This document shows positions 8,230 through 16,563 of a stretch of DNA of 64,000 nt, in pieces. Position 1 is the first letter of the stretch. Each line of letters starts with the position of its first letter. This DNA is from PFJX01 sp964542455 (GTDB lineage: Bacteria > Pseudomonadota > Gammaproteobacteria > Burkholderiales > Thiobacillaceae), in the NCBI GenBank assembly GCA_964542455.1, contig CAZIUC010000014.1:1-64000 (forward strand). The letters are read 5' to 3'. The notes under the pieces are model-generated. The model was not told where the DNA came from. It worked only from the letters and a program-made list of their open reading frames with translations, and did no database searches. Position numbers and translations under genes: made by a program.

Positions 8230-10194
8230 ATGAGTACCGCTTCGCTCGCCACTGATTTCGAAGCCTACAGCCAATGGCGCGAGGATCTTTCACGCCGCAT
8301 TGCCGACTATCGGCAGTGGCTGAATCGGGAAGATCTCAACGACTCGCAACGCGATCTGCGCCTGCAACAACTCGTCGATCGGCTCGCGGAAGACAAGCTG
8401 CACGTCGCATTCGTCGCCGAATTCTCACGCGGCAAGTCCGAGCTGATCAACGCCATCTTCCTGTCCGACCTCAAGCAACGCCTGCTGCCCTCCACCGCCG
8501 GGCGCACCACCATGTGCCCCACAGAGCTGCTCTACGACGCCAGCAAGCCGCCCGGAATCGAACTACTGCCGATCGAAACTCGCGCCGCCAGCGCCACCAT
8601 CTCGGAATACAAGAATTACCCCGAAGAATGGACCCTGATCAACATCGATCCCTCCTCGGCGGACAACGTCATCCACGCCATGCAGGAAGTCTGCCGGGTC
8701 AAGAATGTTTCTCTCGATGACGCCATCAAATTTGGCCTCTTCGACCCCAATGACAGGCAATTCGGCCCCAACCAGAATGAGGATGGCAGCGTCACCATCC
8801 CCGCCTGGCGCCACGCCATCATCAACTTCCCGCACCCTTTCCTGGAGAAAGGCCTGGTGGTCTACGACACGCCAGGCCTGAATGCCATCGGAGTGGAACC
8901 GGAACTCACCTTCAACCTGTTGCCCAACGCCCATGCGGTACTGTTCGTGCTTGCCGCGGACACCGGCGTCACCAAGTCCGATATCGAAGTCTGGCGCAAC
9001 CACATCTATGCGCGCGGCAAGAACCGTGGCCGCCTGGTGGCGCTCAACAAGATCGACGGCCTCTGGGACGAACTCAAGAACGAGGCCCAGATCAACGCGG
9101 AGATCGAGGCCCAGGTCAAATCCTGCGCGGATCAACTCGGTGTCGACAGTTCGCAGATTTACCCGGTGTCCGCGCAGAAAGGCCTGCTGGCGAAGATCAA
9201 CGGCGATAGTGCCCTCCTGGAAAAGAGTCGGCTCGCCGCCCTGGAAAAAGCGCTGTCAGAGGAATTGATTTCCTCCAAGCAGTCCATCGTCCGCGACCAG
9301 ACCGATGCCGAACTTTCAGATCTGCTCGATTCCAGCGAATCCCTGCTGGAAGCGCGGCGCCGCGGCATCGAGGAACAACTGACCGAACTCAAGGGTTTGC
9401 AAGGCAAGAACCAGGATGTGGTGGAACACATCATGATCAAGATTTCCGGCGACAAGGACACCTTCGAGCGAGGGCTGCAGCAATTCCAGGCTCTGCGTTC
9501 AATCTTTTCGCAGCAAAGCATCAAGCTGTTCTCCCAGATCGGCATGGATATCCTCCGCAATGAGGTTCGCGATGCTCGCGAAGCGATGGTGCAAAGTCGC
9601 TTCACCAAGGGCATCCGCGACGCCATGAGCAGTTTCTTCAAGCATGTGGATACCCATCTCGACACGGCCAACGGCCAGGTCGACGAGATCAACAAGATGA
9701 TGGACGCCATGTACCAGAAGCTGAACCGCGATCACGGCATCAATCTGGTCGCCATCCCCCCCTTCTCGATCCTGCGCTATCGCAAGGAAATCCAGCGTCT
9801 GGAAAGCGCCTACGATCAGCAGTTCAACACCTTCTACACCTTCCTTACCACCGAGCAGTACACCCTGACCTCACGCTTTTTCGAAACCCTGGCCTCGCGA
9901 GTGGTGCAGGTATTTGAAGTGCTCAACAAGGATGTCGAAAGCTGGCTCAAGGCCGTGATGTCGCCGATGGAAGGCCAGGTGCGTGAGCACCAGATGCAAC
10001 TGCGGCGGCGTCTGGAAAGTGTCAAGCGCATCCACAAGGCGGCTGACACCCTGGAAGACCGCATCGGCGAACTCGACCAGATGTACCTCGATGTCTCGCG
10101 CCAGATCGAAGAGTTCGGCAACCTGGCGCGACACATTCGCGGTTTGCTCGTTGAGCAGTCTGGCGAAGCTCAGGAACTCGCGGAAGCAGCCTGA
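8230..10194 (+). CDS. Dynamin-like GTPase
   Basis: A 654-residue bacterial dynamin-family protein. The GTPase domain occupies about residues 50-340: P-loop AEFSRGKSE (63-71), a TTMCPTE threonine segment for switch I (about 93-99), DTPG at 213-216 and NKID at 273-276. The first glycine of the classic GxxxxGKS P-loop is alanine. The C-terminal half is mostly helical and likely coiled coil, with no clear transmembrane pair. Bacterial dynamins bind or remodel membranes and some help in chromosome or envelope stress responses; the role here is not known. It stands alone behind a 114-bp leader, with GGAG before the ATG. Confidence 0.82.
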   Translation: MSTASLATDFEAYSQWREDLSRRIADYRQWLNREDLNDSQRDLRLQQLVDRLAEDKLHVAFVAEFSRGKSELINAIFLSDLKQRLLPSTAGRTTMCPTELLYDASKPPGIELLPIETRAASATISEYKNYPEEWTLINIDPSSADNVIHAMQEVCRVKNVSLDDAIKFGLFDPNDRQFGPNQNEDGSVTIPAWRHAIINFPHPFLEKGLVVYDTPGLNAIGVEPELTFNLLPNAHAVLFVLAADTGVTKSDIEVWRNHIYARGKNRGRLVALNKIDGLWDELKNEAQINAEIEAQVKSCADQLGVDSSQIYPVSAQKGLLAKINGDSALLEKSRLAALEKALSEELISSKQSIVRDQTDAELSDLLDSSESLLEARRRGIEEQLTELKGLQGKNQDVVEHIMIKISGDKDTFERGLQQFQALRSIFSQQSIKLFSQIGMDILRNEVRDAREAMVQSRFTKGIRDAMSSFFKHVDTHLDTANGQVDEINKMMDAMYQKLNRDHGINLVAIPPFSILRYRKEIQRLESAYDQQFNTFYTFLTTEQYTLTSRFFETLASRVVQVFEVLNKDVESWLKAVMSPMEGQVREHQMQLRRRLESVKRIHKAADTLEDRIGELDQMYLDVSRQIEEFGNLARHIRGLLVEQSGEAQELAEAA

Positions 10195-10506
10195 GACGTG
10201 TCGACTGCAACGCGAAGTCCTGTTACTCGCGGTAGGGTGTCGTCGTTATTACCCGCTGTGTCGGTCATCCGATGTCTGACGAGAAAAGTACAGCCTTCGC
10301 CGGGATCACAGCCATGCCGCTCAGCGCTCAACCCGGAAGCAGGGCGCCTGGGTCCCGGATTAGACGCTCCGAAACACGGAGAAAGTGTCGTTTCGGCCCG
10401 CCCGGCTTGATGAAATAATCAGTCAGGCACCTAATACACAGTATCGCTCTGGCGTTATCGAGCCAGGCCCGCACAAATCACCCTCACGCTTTGAGCCTGC
10501 CACCCC
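10195..10506. other. 312-bp intergenic region, no gene seen
   Basis: No frame of useful length, tRNA or clear riboswitch is visible between the dynamin-like gene and the receiver-kinase gene. It contains short inverted segments (for example CTCCGAAACACGGAG at about 10368-10382) and probably the promoter of the downstream kinase gene, but no hexamers can be assigned with confidence. Confidence 0.5.
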
Positions 10507-11748
10507 ATGAAAATATTGCTGGTCGAAGACTCCCGTGCCGTCGCCGTGGTGATGGCCGCACGCCTGGCCAGTTTTGGCCACGATGTGGTGCTTGCCGAGA
10601 ACGGACAGATCGCGGTTGATAAGTTCCAGGAGTCCGCGCCCGATCTGGTGTTGATGGATATCGAGATGCCGGTCATGGATGGTTTCGCGGCCACCAACCG
10701 CATACGCCAGATCGAGGCGGAGACGTCGGCATGGACGCCCATCATCTTTCTCACCGCCTCCAACACCCATGACAACCTGATTACCGCCATTGAGGCCGGC
10801 GGCGATGACTTTCTGGCAAAGAATTGGCCGGAGTCGATCCTGCAAGCCAAGATGAAGGCGATGACCCGCATCAACACGCTGCGGCAGCGGCTGGCGAAAA
10901 ACCTCGAACAGCTTACGGAAACCAACCGCAATCTCGCCGATACCCAGAACCAGTTGCTCCAGTCCCAGACCATGGCTTCCGTCGGCCAGCTGGCGGCGGG
11001 CGTTGCCCATGAGATCAACAATCCGGTTGGCTTCGTAAACTCCAATCTCGGCAGCCTCCAGGGCCAGGTCGACGGCCTGCTGCGGGTCATCAGTGCTTAT
11101 GAAACGGCTGATTCAGCCCTCGCGGCCCACCCGAACCTCCTGGCGGCGATCACGGCGGCCAAGAAGTCGGCGGACCTCGATTTTCTCCGCGAGGACATCG
11201 TGACGCTCATGGAGGAATCACGCACGGGTCTGGCGCGAGTCGCCAAAATCGTGAGCAACCTGAAGGACTTTTCCCACGTCGATGATGCCGGCTGGCAGTT
11301 CGTCAAGCTTGAGGCCGGGCTCGACAGCACATTGGAAGTCGTCGCCAGCGAGATCAAGGCCAAGGCCGATATCAAAAAGGAATACGTTGGTCTGCCGGAT
11401 GTCGAATGCATGGCGGCACAGATCAATCAGGTATTTGCCAAACTACTGGTGAACGCCGCCCAGGCCATCGAGGAGCGCGGCAGCATCACGCTGCGGACCG
11501 GATTCGATGAACGGGAGGCTTGGGTCGAGATCGAGGACACCGGCAAGGGGATACCACCCGAGAACATGAAGCGGATCTTCGACCCGTTTTTTTCCACCCT
11601 GCCGATCGGCCAGGGAACCGGCATGGGCCTGTCGCTCGCCTACAGCATCGCACGGGGCCACCACGGCCGCATCGAGGTGAAGAGTGTCGTCGGACAAGGC
11701 AGCCTGTTCAGGCTGACTCTGCCGCTGCGGCGGCCCGCCGCCCCCTGA
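10507..11748 (+). CDS. Hybrid response regulator-histidine kinase
   Basis: A 413-residue cytoplasmic protein with an N-terminal receiver domain (about 1-120; acidic pocket E7/D8, phospho-acceptor D51 in VLMDIEMP, T83, K105). A coiled-coil linker (about 122-155) leads to a HisKA domain with H168 in GVAHEINNP, then a HATPase domain with N-box LLVNAAQAIEE, G1 DTGKGIP, F-box FDPFFST and G2 GTGMGLSLA. It has no transmembrane or PAS sensor, so input must come through phosphorylation of its own receiver by another kinase. It stands alone, so partners cannot be inferred. Confidence 0.9.
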   Translation: MKILLVEDSRAVAVVMAARLASFGHDVVLAENGQIAVDKFQESAPDLVLMDIEMPVMDGFAATNRIRQIEAETSAWTPIIFLTASNTHDNLITAIEAGGDDFLAKNWPESILQAKMKAMTRINTLRQRLAKNLEQLTETNRNLADTQNQLLQSQTMASVGQLAAGVAHEINNPVGFVNSNLGSLQGQVDGLLRVISAYETADSALAAHPNLLAAITAAKKSADLDFLREDIVTLMEESRTGLARVAKIVSNLKDFSHVDDAGWQFVKLEAGLDSTLEVVASEIKAKADIKKEYVGLPDVECMAAQINQVFAKLLVNAAQAIEERGSITLRTGFDEREAWVEIEDTGKGIPPENMKRIFDPFFSTLPIGQGTGMGLSLAYSIARGHHGRIEVKSVVGQGSLFRLTLPLRRPAAP

Positions 11749-11824
11749 GCTCCGAGCGCGCCGGGGAGGCTACCGCCGACCTCTGACAGGCGGGTCAGCG
11801 CTCCAGATTTTGAAGTTATTGCGC

Positions 11825-12289
11825 TTACCGGCTCCAGCGTTCCACCGCATGGCCATCGCTTTCGCGCGCATCGACCCAGCGCTCCCCTTCCGGGGTTGCT
11901 TCCTTTTTCCAGAATGGTGCACGGGTCTTCAGGAAATCCATGATGAATTCACATGCGGCGAAGGCGTCGCCACGATGGCCAGAGGCCACGGCCACCAGGA
12001 CGATGGGCTCGGTAGGGAGCAGCGTGCCGACCCGGTGGATCACGGTGGCGTCGAGCAACTCCCAACGCAGACCTGCCGCGGCCACGATTTCCGCGAGGGC
12101 TTTCTCGGTCATGCCGGCGTAATGCTCCAGGCTGAGCGTCCTCACCTGTGTGCCGAGGCCCTGGCCTTCATTGCAGTCACGCACCAGGCCGAGAAAACTG
12201 ACGACGGCGCCAACTTTCGGGTTGGCCTGGTAGAGGGCGGCAACCTCGTCATTGAGGTCAAAGGCTTCACTCTGGACAGCGATTTTCAT
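11825..12289 (-). CDS. moaE: Molybdopterin synthase catalytic subunit MoaE
   Basis: A 154-residue large subunit of molybdopterin synthase, which moves sulfur from the MoaD thiocarboxylate onto precursor Z. Recognisable are FLGLVRD, LEHYAGMTEKAL, VIHRVGTLLPTEPIVLVAVASGHR and the active-site lysine segment TRAPFWKKE. The ATG at 12289 immediately follows the moaD stop. It is the last gene of the mobB-moeA-moaD-moaE operon. Confidence 0.96.
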   Translation of the reverse strand: MKIAVQSEAFDLNDEVAALYQANPKVGAVVSFLGLVRDCNEGQGLGTQVRTLSLEHYAGMTEKALAEIVAAAGLRWELLDATVIHRVGTLLPTEPIVLVAVASGHRGDAFAACEFIMDFLKTRAPFWKKEATPEGERWVDARESDGHAVERWSR

Positions 12290-12547
12290 TCAGCCCCCCG
12301 TTACCGGCGGAAAGATGGCGACTTCGTCGTTCTCGCGCAGCAACGCATCCTGTTCGACCAGATCCTGATTGATAGCGACCCGGTAGGCGCGTCCCGCCGC
12401 CAGTTCCTCGGCCCAGACGCCGCCACGTTGCCGCAGCCAGTCGAGGAGATCGGCCAGGGTTGTCACTTTCCCCGGAATATCCGGCGTTTCCTGGCCGGTG
12501 GCGAAGACCTCGCGCAGGCGGGCGAAATAAAGCAGGCGGACTTTCAT
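12290..12547 (-). CDS. moaD: Molybdopterin synthase sulfur-carrier subunit MoaD
   Basis: An 85-residue ubiquitin-fold protein beginning MKVRLLYFARLRE and ending in the required double glycine (FPPVTGG), which becomes the thiocarboxylate. The open frame extends far upstream, but the family length and the 4-nt overlap of the ATG at 12547 with the moeA stop fix the start. It pairs with MoaE next door. Confidence 0.95.
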   Translation of the reverse strand: MKVRLLYFARLREVFATGQETPDIPGKVTTLADLLDWLRQRGGVWAEELAAGRAYRVAINQDLVEQDALLRENDEVAIFPPVTGG

Positions 12548-13743
12548 TTCAGCATCTCCGAGAGCGGAATGAAGCGCACAGGATCGCCATTCCCGACACT
12601 GGTTCCGGCTTCGATATCGACCAGGCCGTCGGCCCAGGCCAACGAGGTGAGCACACCGGAACTCTGGTTGGGGTAGAGCATGGCCCAGCCGTCCTCCAGA
12701 CGCGCGCGCAGAAATTCGCGACGCTTTCCGGGTTTTACCCAATCGAATCCGGCCGGCACGGAGAAGGTGGCGGCGGGCAACGCCTCGGCGCCCATGCGAC
12801 GCAGCAGGAAGGGCCGCACGAACAGGCAGAACACCACGAACGCGGAGACCGGATTGCCGGGCAGGCCGAGGAAATCGGCGTTGCCGACACGGCCGTAGAC
12901 CAAGGGCTTGCCGGGCTTCATCGCCACTTTCCACATCTCGATACGCCCGAGTTGCTCCACTGCGGCCTTGACGTGATCCTCCTCGCCCACAGAAACGCCA
13001 CCGCTGGTAATGACCACGTCGGCAGCCCGCGCCGCGCGCTCCAGTGTGGCGACGGTGGCGTCGAGACGATCCGGCACCTGGCCCAGGTCAATGACCTCGA
13101 TGCCCATCTGGGTGAGCAGGGCGATCAGGGTGGCGCGATTCGAGTTGTAGATGCGGCCGGGGGCCAGCGGCTGGCCGGGCAGGACGATTTCATCGCCGGT
13201 GAAGAACACCGCGGCCTTCAGGCGGCGTACCACCCCAAGCTCGGTTGCCCCTACCGAGGCGGCCACGCCGAGTTGCGCCGGACCGAGTCGGGCGCCGGCT
13301 TCCAGCACGGTCTGGCCGGCGCGGATGTCCTCGCCGGCGCGGCGGATGTGACTGCCTGCTTTAGGAATGGCGGCGACCCGTACTTTGCCGTCATTGACCT
13401 CGCAGTCCTCCTGCATCACCACACAATCGGCGCCGGCCGGCACTGGTGCCCCGGTAAAAATGCGCGCCACCGTATTGGGGGCCAACTCGGCGCCTATCGT
13501 ACCGGCGGGAATGCGTTGCGAAACAGGCAGCCAACCCTCGGCGCTCCAATCAGCCAGGCGCAAAGCGTAACCGTCCATCGCCGAGTTATCGAGCGGCGGC
13601 ACAGTGACATTGGCGACCAGCGGGGTGGCCAGAACGCGGCCCAATGCGGCTTCGGCCGGACAGGTTTCATGATCGGAAATCGGCTTGGCGGCAGTGAGCA
13701 GGTTCGCCAGGGCCACGTCGACGGTAAGCGGAGATTCACTCAT
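12544..13743 (-). CDS. moeA: Molybdopterin molybdenumtransferase MoeA
   Basis: A 399-residue MoeA that inserts molybdate into adenylylated molybdopterin. The signatures VPPLDNSAMDGYAL, FTGAPVPAGADCVVMQED, IYNSNRATLIALL, TSGGVSVGEEDHVK and FLGLPGNPVSAFV are all present. Its start overlaps the mobB stop and its stop overlaps the moaD start, each by 4 nt, so mobB-moeA-moaD-moaE are translationally coupled. Confidence 0.96.
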   Translation of the reverse strand: MSESPLTVDVALANLLTAAKPISDHETCPAEAALGRVLATPLVANVTVPPLDNSAMDGYALRLADWSAEGWLPVSQRIPAGTIGAELAPNTVARIFTGAPVPAGADCVVMQEDCEVNDGKVRVAAIPKAGSHIRRAGEDIRAGQTVLEAGARLGPAQLGVAASVGATELGVVRRLKAAVFFTGDEIVLPGQPLAPGRIYNSNRATLIALLTQMGIEVIDLGQVPDRLDATVATLERAARAADVVITSGGVSVGEEDHVKAAVEQLGRIEMWKVAMKPGKPLVYGRVGNADFLGLPGNPVSAFVVFCLFVRPFLLRRMGAEALPAATFSVPAGFDWVKPGKRREFLRARLEDGWAMLYPNQSSGVLTSLAWADGLVDIEAGTSVGNGDPVRFIPLSEMLK

Positions 13744-14228
13744 TGTGCGTACTCAAGAATGAAGGCCAGGATGGCCTCAATGTCATCGATGGGAAGATAT
13801 TTGATCTGTCCGGGCGGCGTTTGATCCGCCGCCACGGCGATGAAGTTTGCATCATCCGGATGTAGCCAGGAGCGCTCATTGGCGCCGCGCCAGACTTCCA
13901 GCTTGGGGATATCGGCGTGCTTGTAGCCTTCCACCAGCACCAGATCGCAGGGTGACAGACGCTCTAGATGTTCGTCCAGCCCTGGTTCCCGAGCGCCGCG
14001 CAATTCGTTCACCAACATCCAGCGGTGCGGCGAAGTCAGCAACACTTCCTGGGCGCCCGCCGCGCGATGCCGCCAGGAATCCTTACCTGGAACATCCACC
14101 TCGAAATCATGATGGCTCTGCTTGAGCACGGAAACACGCAGACCGGCCGACTGCAGCCGAGGCAGGAGTTTTTCGATCAGAGTGGTCTTGCCGCTGCCGC
14201 TGAAACCAGCGATGCCGAGCACTTTCAT
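13740..14228 (-). CDS. mobB: Molybdopterin-guanine dinucleotide biosynthesis adapter MobB
   Basis: A 162-residue P-loop protein (GFSGSGKTT at about 8-16) with the family motifs VLKQSHHDFEVDVPGKDSWRHR and LVEGYKH. MobB binds GTP and assists MobA in forming the guanine dinucleotide form of the cofactor, used by DMSO-reductase-family enzymes. It heads the moeA-moaD-moaE operon and is divergent from moaA over 154 bp. mobA itself is not in the window. Confidence 0.94.
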   Translation of the reverse strand: MKVLGIAGFSGSGKTTLIEKLLPRLQSAGLRVSVLKQSHHDFEVDVPGKDSWRHRAAGAQEVLLTSPHRWMLVNELRGAREPGLDEHLERLSPCDLVLVEGYKHADIPKLEVWRGANERSWLHPDDANFIAVAADQTPPGQIKYLPIDDIEAILAFILEYAQ

Positions 14229-14382
14229 GAAAGGATTCTCCCGTCGCGCGGGGTGGTCGTTTCATGACCAAAGTCAAGGTTTGCATCGGTTGGAACCATG
14301 ATCATGCAGCGCATTGCACTTCCAGTAATTCACGAGTGCTATATTCTGACGCACATAACGCTTTTTGGGCACAACCGCTGCC

Positions 14383-15375
14383 ATGACCACCGCATTGACC
14401 TCAAACCCGCTTGTTGATCGCTTCGGACGCACCATCGAATACCTGCGGCTTTCCGTGACGGATCGTTGCGATCTGCGTTGCGCCTATTGCATCCCGGAAG
14501 GCTTCAAGGACTTCGAGGAACCGGAGCACTGGCTCAACTTCGACGAACTGGAACGCCTGCTCGGACTATTCGCCAGCCTGGGCATGAAGCACGTGCGTCT
14601 GACCGGTGGCGAACCGCTTCTGCGCCGCAATGTGGTCGACCTGTGTGGGCGCATTGCCGCCCTGCCGGGCATCGAGGATCTGTCGCTGTCCAGCAACGCC
14701 ACGCAGCTGGCCAGGATGGCCGGCGACCTCAAACAGGCGGGTGTCACCCGTCTGAACATCAGCCTCGACTCCCTGCGCCCGGAAGTGGTGGAGAGAATCA
14801 ACGGTCGTCCGGTGCTGGACCAGGTGCTGAATGGCCTGGAGACCGCGCGTTCGGTGGGTTTCGCCCCGATCAAGGTCAACATGGTGGTGATGCGGGAAAA
14901 CGCCGGGGATATCGACGCCATGGTCGCCTACTGTATGGAACGTGGCTTTGTCCTGCGTCTGATCGAACTCATGCCGATGGGCGAGACCGCCCGGCGCATG
15001 GGCTTCGTCGACCTGCAGCCGGTGATCTCCCGCCTGCGCCAGCGCTTCGGCCTGGTTGACACGCTAATGCGCGGCGGCGGCCCGGCGCGTTACCTGGGCA
15101 CACCCGACGGCCGTTTCACGGTCGGCTTCATCACCCCCATCTCGCAGCACTTCTGCGAAACCTGCAATCGCGTGCGCCTGACCGTGGATGGCGTCCTGCA
15201 CCTGTGCCTGGGCCAGGAGGAGCGTATGGATTTCCGTGTCCTGATGCGCGCCGGCGCTTCCGACGCTGATCTGGTCGATGCCATCCATCGGGCCATCGAC
15301 ATGAAGCCGGAACGCCATGAATTCCGCGAGCAACCGCAAAAACTGGTTCGCTTCATGAGCATGACCGGCGGCTGA
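14383..15375 (+). CDS. moaA: GTP 3',8-cyclase MoaA (radical SAM)
   Basis: A 330-residue radical SAM enzyme for the first step of molybdenum cofactor synthesis. The N-terminal cluster motif is C29-x3-C33-x2-C36 in DRCDLRCAYC. The second [4Fe-4S] site is in FCETCNRVRLTVDG followed by LCLG, and the functional C-terminal GG is intact (SMTGG). The ATG at 14383 is chosen over an in-frame TTG at 14365. A TATATT hexamer preceded by TGC (about 14341) could be an extended -10. moaC and moaB are not nearby. Confidence 0.96.
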   Translation: MTTALTSNPLVDRFGRTIEYLRLSVTDRCDLRCAYCIPEGFKDFEEPEHWLNFDELERLLGLFASLGMKHVRLTGGEPLLRRNVVDLCGRIAALPGIEDLSLSSNATQLARMAGDLKQAGVTRLNISLDSLRPEVVERINGRPVLDQVLNGLETARSVGFAPIKVNMVVMRENAGDIDAMVAYCMERGFVLRLIELMPMGETARRMGFVDLQPVISRLRQRFGLVDTLMRGGGPARYLGTPDGRFTVGFITPISQHFCETCNRVRLTVDGVLHLCLGQEERMDFRVLMRAGASDADLVDAIHRAIDMKPERHEFREQPQKLVRFMSMTGG

Positions 15376-15389
15376 GCGCGGCCATGACG

Positions 15390-15418
15390 TTGAGAGCCCC
15401 TGCTTCAAGCAGTAGAAT
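15390..15418 (+). promoter_or_regulatory. Strong sigma-70 promoter with palindromic spacer
   Basis: TTGAGA (15390-15395), a 17-bp spacer and TAGAAT (15413-15418) make a near-consensus promoter that starts a transcript about 25 nt before the small gene at 15449. The spacer contains the palindrome CTGCTT-C-AAGCAG (15400-15412), placed exactly where a repressor dimer would block RNA polymerase. The promoter begins 15 bp after the moaA stop. Confidence 0.75.
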
Positions 15419-15448
15419 CGCGCAAATTTTTGTAATCGGAGTGACACG

Positions 15449-15553
15449 ATGAACATCTTCAGCAAATACAACTTGCCTTTCACTTTGGTCATCTCCCTGA
15501 TTGTTTGGGCTTGGCTCAGCCTGTTCTCGGTGATACTGGGTTCGTTGTTCTGA
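15449..15553 (+). CDS. 34-residue single-span membrane protein (unrecognised)
   Basis: The frame encodes 34 residues beginning MNIFSKYNLPFTLVISL, followed by a continuous hydrophobic, tryptophan-containing helix (VWAWLSLFSVILG) and ending SLF. It is predicted to span the inner membrane once with a short charged N-terminus. A GGAG ribosome-binding site lies about 8 nt before the ATG. A near-consensus promoter lies about 30 bp upstream, and the TGA is the first three bases of a long terminator hairpin, so this is a self-contained unit of about 170 nt. I do not recognise the family. The RNA could also act as a small RNA, but the clean frame and ribosome-binding site favour a protein. Confidence 0.7.
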   Translation: MNIFSKYNLPFTLVISLIVWAWLSLFSVILGSLF

Positions 15554-15619
15554 TCTATCCGAAGCGCAAAGAAAAAGCCCCGCAATGCGGGGCTTTTTCT
15601 TTGCGCTTCGGATAGATCA
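15551..15619. terminator. Bidirectional terminator: perfect 33-bp inverted repeat
   Basis: Arms at 15551-15583 and 15587-15619 are perfectly complementary over 33 bp around a 3-nt AAT loop. The inner part is a classic terminator in both directions (GAAAAAGCCCCGC then GCGGGGCTTTTTC). The outer part (TGATCTATCCGAAGCGCAAA) is far longer than termination needs. The outermost TGA of each arm is a stop codon: that of the 34-residue gene on the plus strand and that of rpoH on the minus strand. Confidence 0.92.
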
Positions 15620-16468
15620 GACAGTCAATGCCGCGCGCATCTTCTGCAAGGCCTTGGCCTCGACCTGACGCACGCGCTCGGCGGAGATGCCATACACGGC
15701 GGCCAGTTCATGCAGGGTGGCGGGATTTTCCTCGTTCAGCCAGCGCGATTCGACGATATGCCGGCTGCGCGCATCCAGGCTTTCCAGCGCGCGGGAGAGG
15801 CCCACAGTAGCGAGCTTCTCGCGTTCCTTGTTCTCGATATGCTGCGTCGGCTCGGCATTCGGCGCGGCCAGGTAAGCGATCGGCGCGTAGCTTTCCTCAT
15901 CGCTATCCACGCTCGGCTCCAGCGACACATCCTGCCCGTACATCCGGATTTCCATTTCCCGCACGTCCGCGTGGTTGACATTGAGCACGCGCGCCATTTC
16001 TTCGACGGCACCACTGGTGAGGCTGCCATCGCGCTTCTTCATACTGCGCAGGTTGAAGAACAGTTTGCGCTGCGCCTTGGTGGTTGCCACCTTGAGCAAA
16101 CGCCAGTTCTTCAGGATGTACTCATGGATTTCCGCCTTGATCCAGTGCACAGCAAATGACACCAGGCGCACACCACGTTCCGGGTCATAACGCTTCACCG
16201 CCTTCATCAGGCCGACATTGCCTTCCTGGATCAGGTCGGCGTGGGGCAGGCCGTAACCCAGATAACCGCGCGCGATGGCTACCACCAGACGCAGATGCGA
16301 CAACACCAGCTGGCGGGCCGCTTCGACATCTTCCTTTTCGTGAAAACGCACGGCCAGATCATATTCCTGCTCGGCGGTCAGCAACGGGAAACGGTTCACC
16401 GCCTGGATGTAGCTCTCCAGACTGCCTAGTGTGGATGGGACGGGGAAATCTAGTGTGGCAGCGGTCAT
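15617..16468 (-). CDS. rpoH: Heat-shock sigma factor RpoH (sigma-32)
   Basis: A 283-residue group 3 sigma factor directing transcription of heat-shock genes. Region 1.2 (LESYIQAVNRFPLLTAEQE), region 2 (SHLRLVVAIARGYLGYGLPHADLIQEGNVGLM), the RpoH box (QRKLFFNLRSMK, about 133-144) and region 4 helix-turn-helix (TLHELAAVYGISAERVRQVE) are all present. The ATG has AGGAG upstream. A perfect CIRCE operator lies in its promoter region, so HrcA probably represses it. Its TGA lies in the shared hairpin with the convergent small gene. Confidence 0.97.
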   Translation of the reverse strand: MTAATLDFPVPSTLGSLESYIQAVNRFPLLTAEQEYDLAVRFHEKEDVEAARQLVLSHLRLVVAIARGYLGYGLPHADLIQEGNVGLMKAVKRYDPERGVRLVSFAVHWIKAEIHEYILKNWRLLKVATTKAQRKLFFNLRSMKKRDGSLTSGAVEEMARVLNVNHADVREMEIRMYGQDVSLEPSVDSDEESYAPIAYLAAPNAEPTQHIENKEREKLATVGLSRALESLDARSRHIVESRWLNEENPATLHELAAVYGISAERVRQVEAKALQKMRAALTV

Positions 16469-16501
16469 CTACTTACTCCTGTAGCTCTAGTCGGTCGAAT
16501 T

Positions 16502-16528
16502 TTAGCACTCGTCAGACTTGAGTGCTAA
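16502..16528 (-). promoter_or_regulatory. CIRCE operator (HrcA site) upstream of rpoH
   Basis: TTAGCACTC-N9-GAGTGCTAA is present with no mismatch, 34 bp before the rpoH start. On the minus strand the proximal half-site overlaps a TGCTAAAAT extended -10 (hexamer 16499-16504), so HrcA binding would occlude polymerase. CIRCE before rpoH is described for betaproteobacteria. Confidence 0.93.
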
Positions 16529-16563
16529 GCACCGGAGCGAGTTCCCGAGTTTTTTAATCAACT

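Noticed and set aside
10195..10506. Possible c-di-GMP riboswitch or small RNA before the receiver-kinase gene
   Set aside because: Short hairpins only; none of the conserved GEMM residues are arranged as needed.
14229..14382. Possible Moco riboswitch between mobB and moaA
   Set aside because: The gap is too short and lacks the long stacked helices of the Moco RNA motif.
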